Shown in pieces: positions 56,110 to 64,000 of a stretch of 64,000 nucleotides of DNA. Source of the DNA: Pseudomonadota bacterium (GTDB taxonomy: Bacteria; Pseudomonadota; Gammaproteobacteria; Pseudomonadales; Oceanobacteraceae); NCBI GenBank assembly GCA_030145845.1, contig JAIXHJ010000009.1, positions 103,338-167,337 of the forward strand. The letters are read 5' to 3'. The notes beneath the pieces were generated by a model that was given only the letters and a program-made list of their open reading frames with translations, did not search any database and was not told the DNA's origin. How positions within the stretch are numbered: position 1 is the stretch's first letter; each line of letters opens with the position of its first letter. A program made the position numbers and the translations under genes.

Positions 56110-56844
56110 TCACAACTCCGTTATGGACCGCAGAGCCTGCCACAGACCGCGTTTGCCGGCGGCAGTCTGCATCACTCCGGTCAGCGACGTCCCGGCGTAC
56201 AGTGGGGTCACCCCGACTTTCGCCAGCCATTCGCGGCTGCTGTCACCAAAACACAGGGCATAAGACACGCCCTGACCGGTAAAAAACTGCCATTGTGCTG
56301 ATAACGCCTGCAGCGCCACCGCTTCGCTCTGATCTTCCTGAGCCGCTTCAATAAACGGCCAGCGGAAACACAGCGGTGTCTGCATAAAGGCGGTGTCGTC
56401 ACTGAGGGCGTTCATGACCCGCCAGGCAAAGGCGTGCATGCGCTCAGCATCGGCCGGGTTATCGCACACCCAGACGCCATGACGGCTGCTGCGCAGGAAA
56501 TACAGTTCAAAGCGGGGCGGGGTAAGATCGACCACCGCCGCTGCCGGCTCCGTTGTGGTTGCGGCATCAGCAGCAGGTACCTCTGGCTGAGCCTCAGTGC
56601 GCGGCGCAGACACCGGCGGCGGCGTCTGTGCTGCCACAGCATCGGCCCGGCCTTCATGCAGCAGTTCAGCCGCCAGTGGATGAGCAATATGACCAGCCCC
56701 GGCAGACACCTGATGAGGCTGTGGGGCATGAGCAGTCTGCTCCGGCAGCCAGCGTGGCTGCGGAGCACCGGACAGCGGCTGGCGGGGCATCCATTGCACG
56801 ATGCCCATCGCCTGCAGATAATCCAGCCGGCGCTGCTCAAGCAT
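56110..56844 (-). CDS. HolD-like DNA polymerase III psi subunit, extended form
   Basis: 244 residues against about 137 in E. coli HolD. The N-terminal stretch RRLDYLQAMGIVQWMPRQPL matches the chi-binding start of psi (LQxxGIxxW). A low-complexity linker rich in Ala, Pro and Gln (about 25-105) leads to a C-terminal domain from FELYFLRSSRHGVWVCDNP. Psi links the clamp loader to chi and SSB. The C-terminal part cannot be confirmed from sequence alone. Two bases separate it from leuA. Confidence 0.7.
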   Translation of the reverse strand: MLEQRRLDYLQAMGIVQWMPRQPLSGAPQPRWLPEQTAHAPQPHQVSAGAGHIAHPLAAELLHEGRADAVAAQTPPPVSAPRTEAQPEVPAADAATTTEPAAAVVDLTPPRFELYFLRSSRHGVWVCDNPADAERMHAFAWRVMNALSDDTAFMQTPLCFRWPFIEAAQEDQSEAVALQALSAQWQFFTGQGVSYALCFGDSSREWLAKVGVTPLYAGTSLTGVMQTAAGKRGLWQALRSITEL

Positions 56845-56846
56845 AC

Positions 56847-58397
56847 TCAGACACCGTCGTTCTGCGGGTGCTGACGGGCGCTGTCAGACAGCAGCAGGTT
56901 AAGGGCATGAATATAGGCTTTGGCCGACGCCACCACGATATCGGTGTCGGCGCCATTGCCGTTGACAATACGGCCGCCTTTTTCCAGTCGCACAGTGACT
57001 TCACCCTGTGAATCTGTCCCCTGGGTAATGGCATTGACAGAATACAGCAGCAGATTGGCGCCGGATGAGGCGATACTTTCAATCGCTTTCAGTGCCGCAT
57101 CCACCGGACCACTGCCTTCGGCCTTAGCCCGCTGTTCCTGCCCGTTGTGGCTGACCACCACTTCGGCAACCGGGGTTTCGCCAATAGCTGAATGACATTC
57201 CAGCGCCACCAGCTTAAAGGCTTCCGGTGCGGAATCACTGATGGTTTCACTGACCAGCGCCTGCAGATCTTCGTCAAAAATTTCGTGTTTTTTATCGGCC
57301 AGATCCTTGAAGCGGGCAAAGGCTTCGTTCAGCGCAGCATCGGTTTCAAAGGTCACACCCAGCTCTTCCAGCCGGCTGCGGAATGCCGCCCGCCCGGAGT
57401 GCTTACCCATGACCATTTTATTGGCGCCCCAACCGACATCTTCGGCCTTCATGATCTCGTAGGTTTCACGGTGCTTGAGCACGCCGTCCTGGTGAATACC
57501 GGACTCATGCGCAAACGCATTGGCACCGACGATGGCCTTGTTCGGCTGTACCGGGAAACCGGTAATTGAGGACACCAGACGGGACGTCGGCACAATATGC
57601 GTGGTATCGATACCGGTGCTGATGTTGAACAGATCCTGACGGGTACGGGTAGCCATCACAATCTCTTCCAGCGCCGCGTTACCCGCGCGCTCACCCAGAC
57701 CATTGATGGTACATTCCACCTGACGCGCACCGTTGGCCACCGCCGCCAGCGAGTTGGCAACGGCCAGACCCAGATCATTGTGGCAGTGCACGGAGAAAAT
57801 CGCTTTATCCGCGTTCGGAATACGTTCCAGCAGCGTGCGGATTTTATAACCAAACTCTTCCGGTATGGCATAGCCAACGGTATCCGGAATGTTGATGGTA
57901 CGGGCACCGGCATCAATCGCGGCTTCGATGATACGGCACAGGAAATCATTTTCTGAGCGGCCTGCGTCTTCGCAGGAGAACTCCACGTCATCGACAAAGT
58001 TGCGGGCTTTCTTCACGGCATAAACAGCCTGCTCCACCACCTGATCCGGCTGCATACGCAGTTTGTACTGCATATGAATCGGCGAAGTGGCGATAAAGGT
58101 ATGAATACGGGCGCGCTCTGCTTTTTTCAGCGATTCAGCAGCATGCTCCAGGTCGCGGTCAACAGCCCGCGCCAGACTGCAGATGGTGCTTTCCCGCACG
58201 GCTTCAGCCACTGCCTGAATGGCGGCGAAATCACCGGGAGAAGCCGCGGCAAAACCCGCTTCGATCACATCCACGCGCATTTTTTCCAGCGCCTTACCGA
58301 TGCGGACCTTTTCTTCTTTGGTCATGGATGCGCCGGGGCTCTGCTCACCGTCACGCATGGTGGTATCAAATATGACCAGGCGGTCTTGCTGACTCAT
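56847..58397 (-). CDS. leuA: 2-isopropylmalate synthase
   Basis: 516 residues. Condenses acetyl-CoA with 2-oxoisovalerate in leucine synthesis. Catalytic domain with [17 protein letters not shown], metal-binding [17 protein letters not shown] and [17 protein letters not shown]; regulatory leucine-binding domain from about 390 on. Start ATG 58397 has GGAG. No leader peptide or leucine attenuator is visible in the short gap before the next gene. First gene of a series with holD, rimI and the permease. Confidence 0.97.
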   Translation of the reverse strand: MSQQDRLVIFDTTMRDGEQSPGASMTKEEKVRIGKALEKMRVDVIEAGFAAASPGDFAAIQAVAEAVRESTICSLARAVDRDLEHAAESLKKAERARIHTFIATSPIHMQYKLRMQPDQVVEQAVYAVKKARNFVDDVEFSCEDAGRSENDFLCRIIEAAIDAGARTINIPDTVGYAIPEEFGYKIRTLLERIPNADKAIFSVHCHNDLGLAVANSLAAVANGARQVECTINGLGERAGNAALEEIVMATRTRQDLFNISTGIDTTHIVPTSRLVSSITGFPVQPNKAIVGANAFAHESGIHQDGVLKHRETYEIMKAEDVGWGANKMVMGKHSGRAAFRSRLEELGVTFETDAALNEAFARFKDLADKKHEIFDEDLQALVSETISDSAPEAFKLVALECHSAIGETPVAEVVVSHNGQEQRAKAEGSGPVDAALKAIESIASSGANLLLYSVNAITQGTDSQGEVTVRLEKGGRIVNGNGADTDIVVASAKAYIHALNLLLSDSARQHPQNDGV

Positions 58398-58465
58398 GTG
58401 CTACTCCGCTAGCTGAAAATTCTCGGACGCATAGTATACGCCCGATACTCTCAGTTGGCAGCAGG

Positions 58466-60826
58466 TCAGCGGATAGGAGTGGCGGTCAGATTGGTGGTGA
58501 TGTCCATATTCTGCATAACGATGCCGGAGAACACCGTCTGAGCGCCGCCACTGGGGTGGCTCAGCTGAACCTGATCGATCTGGAAGTCCTTGAAAGACAC
58601 ATTCCCCTGCACGGCAAACCCCAGCGGCCGCAGCAGCTGCTCAGCATCCGTCGGCGAGGCAACGTAGGTATAAGAGGTGCGGCTGTCATCATCGTAGATA
58701 AGCTCATCACCCTGTTCACCATAAACACCATTGTCATCTGTGCCGGTAAATTTCTTCGCCACCTTGGTTTCGTAGACATCGATTTTCAGGTTCGCCTGGA
58801 AACCATAGTCGTTACTGTCTGCCGGTCCCAGGCCATCATTGGTACTGAAGCCATCGAAAATAATCTGTGTGCCACTGCCACTCTGCGGGTTGCCGGAGGC
58901 ATCCACACTGCGGTTGTTTTCCCAGGTCAGACGGTTACGTGCCAGACTGCCATCACTGGTATAGCCTTCCGGCTCAAAGGCCGCTTTCAGAGCCACGGTC
59001 ATCCCTTCATCACCCCGGTCTTCCCAGCGTCCGCCAGCGGCGGCACAGGATGTTTCATCACCGCCACTGCCTCCGACACAGACGGCACCGGAACCACCGG
59101 GATTGATGGTCAGCGATGAGCCCTTCTCAAACCGTTCCAGCACCACACGCCCCAGACTGGTACCGCTATCCCGGTCCCCCCAGCGCATATTGTCGATATC
59201 CATGGTGCTCCACTGTTCAGTGCGGTTCATACTGATCCCTGTACTGCTGACATCCACCTGCAGACCACGCAGATGGATATCGTAATCCACGCCGGTAGCC
59301 CACACACCGCGACCATTTTCATCCACCGACAGACCAATATTGCTGTCAGTAAAAAAGTAATCACCATCAAGCTGAATACCACCACCACTGACACCGCCGG
59401 CAGTGATCAGCGTATACCCGTTCAGATTGAAGTCCATGGTCTGGAAGACTTCCAGCGACAGCAGTAATTCAGCCCCGCCCTGCAAGGGTGAATTTTTATT
59501 CCCGACCCGCAGGCCATCAATACTGTAGCTGCCGCTGACCTGACTGAGCCCCAGCGCAATCGCGGTTTTATCGGCGGTCGCGGTATTACCGTCATGATCG
59601 AAGCTGCGTACATCCAGCGTCAGATTACCGCTGCCATAACTTTCAATACCACTGACGACCACCATACGACCATCATCAATATAAGCGGCTTCAGCATTGG
59701 CAAGATTCCACTGCAATGCCGCTGATAAGCCGTCACTGCTGTCATCCAGTCCGCTGTAAAAGTCTGTCGCATAGTTCTGAATAGCTGCCGTCGGCAGAGC
59801 GCTGTAGTCCGGCAGCACAATGCCCGGATACAGAGCAAAGCGGTTCTGATAACCATTCCCGTCAGCAAACAGAAAATCCAGCTGCACAGACCCAACCGGG
59901 TTGCTGCTGTCGCCGATCAGGATCCGGTTGGCATTAAAAGAACCGGACAATTCGTCATAACCAAGCAGCAGATGATCCGTCATCACATCGAAGGTAAAAT
60001 TCGTCAGCTTCAGATCACCATTAAAATCTCCCATAAAGAGAGAGTTACCATCATCGGTATAACGCACATAATTATCCGGGTCGTCGAGGATAATCATGTC
60101 CGCATTAACACTCAGGCCTTCACTGCCATCACGCCCGCCGGCATAAATTTCAGCATTGCCGGAAATAGCCAGACTGGCATCCAGTGTTCCCAGTGATATA
60201 TCACCGAGTTTCATGCCGCCAGTGGAAAAGCGGTAGCTGAATTCATCCAGAGAGATGCCCAGCCCGGTGCGGCTGCCATCCGTGGCGCTGCTGATCGCCA
60301 GACGGCTGATGTCAGCGTTATAGCCGATATCATCAAAACTCAGCGAATTGCCATTGGTTGTCCAGATCAGTTCGGCATCAGAAATAGCAGTCTGATAACT
60401 GCCTTCCACATAATTATCTGAATCGGTCGTAGCACCCAGTGTCAGATAACTTTCGGCACTGTAATTAAGCCGGAACTGGCCGAAGCTCGCGGCAGAATTA
60501 TTAATACGGACAGCTCCAATCTGTAGCGCCGTAGGCGCCAGAGTACTGCGGATCTGAAGACGACCGTCTGCTGCAATATCCACCACCTGCGTATGCAGCG
60601 AGTTCTGACTGATATCCGCCTGACTCCCCTGTTCAATATTTTCAAGCTGCAGAGTATTACCGTCATCAGTGTAAGCCAGTTCAGCAATGGTGAAATGGCC
60701 ATCAGTCTCCAGCGTTACACCAGCCTGGCCATTGATCTTCTGCAGTTCGGAATCCTCCAGTGAGATCAGACCAGCAAAGCAAAGACAGGGAAATAAAGCG
60801 GATATCGTTATAATTATTTTTTTCAT
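58466..60826 (-). CDS. Secreted repetitive protein with DUF6160/FilF-like N-terminus (gene 4 of operon)
   Basis: 786 residues. Signal peptide (to about 18) followed by the motif LEDSELQKINGQAG (23-36) shared by all four operon proteins. The body is beta-rich with recurring modules marked by YTDDGNTLQL, TTNGNSLSF, YTDDGNSLFM and YIDDGRMVVV, each followed by a stretch like GDLKLTNFTFDV. Acidic and Asn/Gly-rich, as in extracellular or outer-membrane proteins. A two-cysteine region (VCVGGSGGDETSCAAAG) lies at about 575-592. Resembles proteins linked to the Acinetobacter fil pilus locus; no function proven. Start overlaps the previous stop by one base. Confidence 0.72.
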   Translation of the reverse strand: MKKIIITISALFPCLCFAGLISLEDSELQKINGQAGVTLETDGHFTIAELAYTDDGNTLQLENIEQGSQADISQNSLHTQVVDIAADGRLQIRSTLAPTALQIGAVRINNSAASFGQFRLNYSAESYLTLGATTDSDNYVEGSYQTAISDAELIWTTNGNSLSFDDIGYNADISRLAISSATDGSRTGLGISLDEFSYRFSTGGMKLGDISLGTLDASLAISGNAEIYAGGRDGSEGLSVNADMIILDDPDNYVRYTDDGNSLFMGDFNGDLKLTNFTFDVMTDHLLLGYDELSGSFNANRILIGDSSNPVGSVQLDFLFADGNGYQNRFALYPGIVLPDYSALPTAAIQNYATDFYSGLDDSSDGLSAALQWNLANAEAAYIDDGRMVVVSGIESYGSGNLTLDVRSFDHDGNTATADKTAIALGLSQVSGSYSIDGLRVGNKNSPLQGGAELLLSLEVFQTMDFNLNGYTLITAGGVSGGGIQLDGDYFFTDSNIGLSVDENGRGVWATGVDYDIHLRGLQVDVSSTGISMNRTEQWSTMDIDNMRWGDRDSGTSLGRVVLERFEKGSSLTINPGGSGAVCVGGSGGDETSCAAAGGRWEDRGDEGMTVALKAAFEPEGYTSDGSLARNRLTWENNRSVDASGNPQSGSGTQIIFDGFSTNDGLGPADSNDYGFQANLKIDVYETKVAKKFTGTDDNGVYGEQGDELIYDDDSRTSYTYVASPTDAEQLLRPLGFAVQGNVSFKDFQIDQVQLSHPSGGAQTVFSGIVMQNMDITTNLTATPIR

Positions 60827-61383
60827 TATGGCGTACCGGTCGGATAGACCAGCAGATTACCCTGCAGATTGGCCTGGCCATTAATATTCAGGGTAAATAT
60901 ATTGGTCTGCTGAAAATTGGCATCAGTAGGACGGGCACTGCTGCTGTTGGCAACAGTCAGTGAAACACTTTCATACTCCAGCGAGTTGGGCAGACCAACT
61001 TCCAGCACATCACTGTTAAAGGCTGCACCATCACCTTCAAAGCCGGAATTAATGGTACGGGTTTTCAGGGTCAGCCCTTCGAAAGAAAAGCGTCCACGGA
61101 TATTATCCAGTACAAACCAGCCACTGCTGCCAGCGTTATCACCGGTATTGACAGCAATCCGTGCACCACAGACAGCATCGGCTGTAGCTGTGTCACAGCT
61201 TGCCTGCCAGGCAGAAGGGCCATCAACATTCAGCGGCCCGCCATTTTCATTGATCGTCAGATCGCCGGAGAGATAGACCCCTCCCTGACCGGTAACCATA
61301 CCCATGTCATCCGCCGACATAGGCTCCATCGCAATGGCTGAAACTGATAAAAATGAAAGCAGAGTTATTATTGTTTTTTTCAT
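60826..61383 (-). CDS. Secreted protein with DUF6160/FilF-like motif (gene 3 of operon)
   Basis: 185 residues: signal peptide (to about 19), motif SADDMGMVTGQGG at 23-35, then a compact beta-rich domain with two cysteines (SCDTATADAVCGARI) probably forming a disulfide. The shortest of the four. Overlaps neighbours by one base at each end (TAATG arrangement), so translation is coupled. Not recognised beyond the shared motif. Confidence 0.68.
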   Translation of the reverse strand: MKKTIITLLSFLSVSAIAMEPMSADDMGMVTGQGGVYLSGDLTINENGGPLNVDGPSAWQASCDTATADAVCGARIAVNTGDNAGSSGWFVLDNIRGRFSFEGLTLKTRTINSGFEGDGAAFNSDVLEVGLPNSLEYESVSLTVANSSSARPTDANFQQTNIFTLNINGQANLQGNLLVYPTGTP

Positions 61384-62420
61384 TACAGATCCCTGCTGGT
61401 AGCCCTGAGATACTGAATCTGAAGATTGGCCACCGTGGCTGAACCGAAGTCAGCATCACCAACCATCACTTTATCAATATAAATATCTGTGCGTGGCCCC
61501 TGGGTATAAAAGTCGTTATAAAACGCCGTTGTTTTACCTTCAATGCTGCCGACTTCCACGGTGAAATTACCATCAGCCTCCACCTCAAATGTGACAGGCT
61601 GCTCTTCGCCATACCCCAGCTGGCTTTCGAGAACAAAATTCTGCAGATTAACATCCGCGCCACAGTTATTCCCGTCCGCATCACAGGCAAAAACGGTCAG
61701 ATCCTGTATATACAGATTCAGGTTGATATTACTGACCATCTGATTATCGGCACCCCACAAACGCAATGATGAGCCGTCGACCGCAACGCCACTGGCATGG
61801 GCCTGCAATGACTGCGCACGGACAGAGTCCACTTCCAGATCAAAGCGCACACCAATATCAGCCAGTTCAGAGTCACGACTGCTGAGTACCGAGGTATCAA
61901 TAGCGGATATCGAATCAATGCGCTCACCGCTTGCTGTTGCCTGACCAGGAAAGCGGCTCTCGGTACGGCTTTCCGTGTTATAGCCCAGCAGGCTGTATGC
62001 TTTGGACGACGAGCCGGTAAAACGCGCCGGAGAGGCAAATTCAAACACTGCCCGTCCATCAATCCCGATCTCATCACCATCAACCAGTTCGATATTGTAT
62101 GGATACAGCAGACGCCCCAGATTCACCGGATTACCGATAACATCAGCTCCCTGATTACTGCCTGCACCGGCAATATAAAACTGGGAAATACTCAGTACGA
62201 CATCATCGCCGTCTTTATTGGTAATACCGCTGATATCGAGACGGTTTCCATTCGCCACGTCTTCACCAGCCTCAAAGGCAAAGTCTTCCAGTACCAGCCC
62301 TATACCCTCTCCTTCGACATTTCCCAGAGCAGAATCATCCAGCAGCTGTAATTCGGCCAGAGCAGGAAAGGAGCTGAACAGGCCTGACAGTAAAACGGTT
62401 AGTGGCAGATACTTAGTCAT
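61383..62420 (-). CDS. Secreted protein with DUF6160/FilF-like motif (gene 2 of operon)
   Basis: 345 residues from ATG 62420 (MTKYLPLTVLLSGLF): signal peptide to about 23, then the motif LLDDSALGNVEGEGIGLVLE at 26-45. Beta-rich with a small Cys pair (FACDADGNNCGADVNLQN). The frame extends to 62498 but overlaps gene 1 and lacks a signal peptide. Starts inside the last 8 bases of gene 1. Confidence 0.7.
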   Translation of the reverse strand: MTKYLPLTVLLSGLFSSFPALAELQLLDDSALGNVEGEGIGLVLEDFAFEAGEDVANGNRLDISGITNKDGDDVVLSISQFYIAGAGSNQGADVIGNPVNLGRLLYPYNIELVDGDEIGIDGRAVFEFASPARFTGSSSKAYSLLGYNTESRTESRFPGQATASGERIDSISAIDTSVLSSRDSELADIGVRFDLEVDSVRAQSLQAHASGVAVDGSSLRLWGADNQMVSNINLNLYIQDLTVFACDADGNNCGADVNLQNFVLESQLGYGEEQPVTFEVEADGNFTVEVGSIEGKTTAFYNDFYTQGPRTDIYIDKVMVGDADFGSATVANLQIQYLRATSRDL

Positions 62421-63390
62421 AATAAGGATCCACAAATTTGGTACGGATACGTTCGATACCATTGAATGATTCTTCAAAATCGACCGAAATACCGCCATTA
62501 GGGATGTTCATGAACGCTCCGGCCACGGTTTCGGTGCCGGTACCATCGTCAATCCAGTAAACGGTTTTTGACTGAAACGAAATAAACATGCCTGAAGCAG
62601 TCTCCCCGGTATCCGCATCACCGATATCCAGGGTACGGAAAGTACTGAGAGGAAAGCAGGTTGTAATACCAAGAATTTCGCAGCCGTCGGAACCAAACAG
62701 GCTGAGCAGCGAATCACTCAGCCCACCCAGATTACAGCCGCTGTCGCAATCCAGTGTGGTGCCATTCGGAATCCCTACCCACTGCGCACGGATGGCTTTT
62801 TCATTACCATCTTCGTCGACCAGCACTGCACTGGAGCTCAGGACCGTGTCACGATCAACGCCGGCAATACCCAGTAACAGTTTTTGCCCAAAACTTGCCT
62901 GGTCATAAATGGGGCTGGCTGTGCCGACCACATCAACTTCAATATTACCGGTCAGATATTCGATATTGCCTGACAGCTTGCCATAAGCCTCTTCGAAGCC
63001 CAGGCGTACGCCGACCAGTTGCTCACTACCATCAGCAGCCTCTTCAAAAGCCAGTTCAAAGAAAGGGTCTTTGATGTAAAAAGGATTCAGAGTGCCGTCA
63101 TCATTAACACTGCCAAGGGCGAAATCATTGATGCGGATATCTGAACTTCCTGCGGTCTCGCCATCACGTTCATAGCGTCCCAGCTCAACCAGATCTGCGT
63201 TCAGGGAAACATCAACATCCATTCCAAAGGTAAAACGGGTGAAATCAAAGTCGCCGGAGGTAGTCCGGTCAATCTGAAAGAAAGCCTGTCCCGTCTGCTG
63301 GCCCAGTTCATCGTCCGACAAAGGACTAAGAGCGGACAATGCCCACAGAGGATAGAAAGCCAGGCAGAAGAGTACTACCGGTCTTTTCAT
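62413..63390 (-). CDS. Secreted protein with DUF6160/FilF-like motif (gene 1 of operon)
   Basis: 325 residues: signal peptide (to about 19), motif LSDDELGQQTGQAFFQI at 24-40, then a beta-rich domain with a Cys-rich loop (LDCDSGCNLGGLSD and GCEILGITTCF). First gene of the leftward operon, so its promoter should lie in 63391-63560. Possible partners: the other three secreted proteins, which may assemble on the cell surface. Confidence 0.7.
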   Translation of the reverse strand: MKRPVVLFCLAFYPLWALSALSPLSDDELGQQTGQAFFQIDRTTSGDFDFTRFTFGMDVDVSLNADLVELGRYERDGETAGSSDIRINDFALGSVNDDGTLNPFYIKDPFFELAFEEAADGSEQLVGVRLGFEEAYGKLSGNIEYLTGNIEVDVVGTASPIYDQASFGQKLLLGIAGVDRDTVLSSSAVLVDEDGNEKAIRAQWVGIPNGTTLDCDSGCNLGGLSDSLLSLFGSDGCEILGITTCFPLSTFRTLDIGDADTGETASGMFISFQSKTVYWIDDGTGTETVAGAFMNIPNGGISVDFEESFNGIERIRTKFVDPYYD

Positions 63391-63536
63391 AGCGGAGATC
63401 CTGATCAGAATCAGTACTGCACATAAATGCTGTTACAGGAGGGGAACAGAGATGATGTGAGACTGAATTATTTTTATTCTTTAGTTATGTGAATTTATGT
63501 TACAGATCCCATTTCAGGCTTCAATCATTATTAGAG

Positions 63537-63548
63537 GTACGATCGTAC
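63537..63548. promoter_or_regulatory. 12-bp perfect palindrome upstream of the secreted-protein operon
   Basis: GTACGATCGTAC, 147 bases before gene 1. Could be a regulator site. The stretch 63391-63570 otherwise shows AT-rich sequence without a convincing promoter. Confidence 0.35.
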
Positions 63549-63574
63549 ACTTTACATTATCTCATCACCCTTCA

Positions 63575-63655
63575 TACCCAAAAAATGTCCCGGTGATGAA
63601 CAGCCCCGAAGAGATCCGGCAGGCCATTACGGATTATCAGTCCGGTAACTTCTGA
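63575..63655 (+). pseudogene. Probable remnant of a pirin gene (C-terminal tail only)
   Basis: The plus-strand frame ending at TGA 63653-63655 encodes PVMNSPEEIRQAITDYQSGNF, close to the pirin C-terminus (pattern PFVMNT-EEI-QA-DYQ-G-F). Further upstream in the frame nothing resembles pirin. The rest of the gene is missing, so this looks like a deletion scar. A chance short ORF cannot be excluded. Confidence 0.45.
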
Positions 63656-63681
63656 CGCTTAAAGCCGCCTCACCAGGCCAC

Positions 63682-63717
63682 AAAAAAGCCCCGATAGCTA
63701 AGCTACCGGGGCTTTTT
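63682..63717 (-). terminator. rRNA-operon terminator 3
   Basis: AAAAAGCCCCG pairs with CGGGGCTTTTT around a secondary AGCT-containing stem. Farthest from the 5S gene. Confidence 0.85.
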
Positions 63718-63782
63718 CATAGACGGGGACGCCTTGTCCCGTGGCAGCACTGGCAGTGCTTCTGTTTCGGACAGACAAAGAA

Positions 63783-63812
63783 AAACCCCAGCAGGTTACC
63801 CTGCTGGGGTTT
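63783..63812 (-). terminator. rRNA-operon terminator 2
   Basis: AACCCCAGCAGG pairs with CCTGCTGGGGTT; five A on the left give the T-run on the minus strand. Confidence 0.85.
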
Positions 63813-63813
63813 C

Positions 63814-63942
63814 GAATAAGAGCTTGATCGGCGAAGCCAACTACACCATGACCTGACCGGCGCAGCAGGTAGGTCATCGGCAAGCTCGCAATGAAAAAAG
63901 CCCCGCCAGCATAAGCTGACGGGGCTTTGAATAAGAGCTTGA
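63814..63942. repeat. Direct repeat GAATAAGAGCTTGA at the 5S end
   Basis: Identical 14-base copies at 63814-63827 and 63929-63942, each directly after a terminator's right arm. The second covers the 5S 3' end, the first looks like a duplicated tail. Confidence 0.7.
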
Positions 63943-63953
63943 CGATGACCTAC
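63869..63953. repeat. Inverted copy of the 5S 3' end
   Basis: GTAGGTCATCGGCAAGCTC at 63869-63887 is complementary, with one mismatch, to 63935-63953 within the 5S gene. Together they enclose terminator 1. Confidence 0.75.
63893..63928 (-). terminator. rRNA-operon terminator 1
   Basis: AAAGCCCCG(C)CAGC pairs with GCTG(A)CGGGGCTTT around ATAA; six A on the left give the T-run on the minus strand. Immediately after 5S. Confidence 0.88.
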
Positions 63954-64000
63954 TCTCACATGGGGAAGCCCCACACTACCATCGGCGATGCTGCGTTTCA
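63936..64000 (-). rRNA. rrf: 5S ribosomal RNA, 3' half (partial)
   Basis: Read on the minus strand the window end gives TGAAACGCAGCATCGCCGAT, then GGTAGTGTGGGG and CCCCATGTGAGAGTAGGTCA, the conserved 3' half of gammaproteobacterial 5S rRNA. About 65 of the usual 120 bases are inside the window. The 3' end is placed by comparison with the Pseudomonas 5S (ending in AAGCU). It indicates an rRNA operon to the right, transcribed leftward. Confidence 0.92.

Noticed and set aside
63481..63500. CRP-like site TGTGA ... TTACA upstream of the secreted-protein operon
   Set aside because: Spacer is 7 instead of 6 and the right half-site is altered; not convincing.

Overview
The window reads as chromosomal DNA of a marine-type gammaproteobacterium, moderately GC-rich. 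Its core gene order closely follows the Pseudomonas series algW-hisCDG-murA-ibaG-mla, kdsD-lptCAB-rpoN-hpf-ptsN-rapZ-ptsO, darP-nit-yhdP-rng-maf-mreDCB-gatCAB and sspBA-petCBA-rpsI-rplM. The accessory genes would suit an Oceanospirillales-like lineage (Thalassolituus/Oceanobacter type). The genus is an inference; no search was possible.

Layout. 1-7.7 kb: end of a DegS/AlgW protease, then a leftward run hisC, hisD, hisG, murA, ibaG and the Mla lipid-transport genes (mlaB, D, E, F, without mlaC). 7.8-17.3 kb: rightward yrbG-like exchanger, kdsD, lptC, lptA, lptB, rpoN, hpf, nitrogen-PTS genes, mgtE and darP; kdsC is missing between kdsD and lptC. 17.3-26.7 kb: leftward nit, yhdP, rng, maf and mreDCB; mreC appears to start at ATT. 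26.9-30.1 kb: gatCAB. 30.2-34 kb: an orphan BMP-family binding protein with two RutR-like operators, a three-gene DUF2589 cassette and a SnoaL-like gene. 34.2-41.1 kb: sspBA, petABC, rplM-rpsI, a small membrane protein and prfC.

41.2-53.2 kb is the main accessory region. A NrtA/CynA-type ABC importer, a GAF-AAA+-Fis sigma-54 activator, a leftward operon (acyl-CoA-dehydrogenase-fold flavoprotein, DUF302, rubredoxin-reductase fusion, double rhodanese, CopD-like protein), a porin and cyanase lie together. Three good -24/-12 promoters (41300, 44512 and, leftward, 50969) and shared GACA-W-TGTC palindromes upstream of two of them suggest one sigma-54 regulon. My reading is a system for taking up and assimilating cyanate or a related small N/S compound. 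rpoN lies in the same window.

53.2-58.4 kb: a RegB/RegA-type redox two-component pair, then leftward leuA, a HolD-like gene, rimI and a CbiM-like permease. 58.5-63.4 kb: four translationally coupled genes for secreted proteins that share one N-terminal motif. 63.4-64 kb: a probable pirin remnant, three tandem terminators, repeats derived from the 5S end, and the 3' half of a leftward 5S rRNA gene.

I saw no insertion sequence, CRISPR array, tRNA or replication origin.
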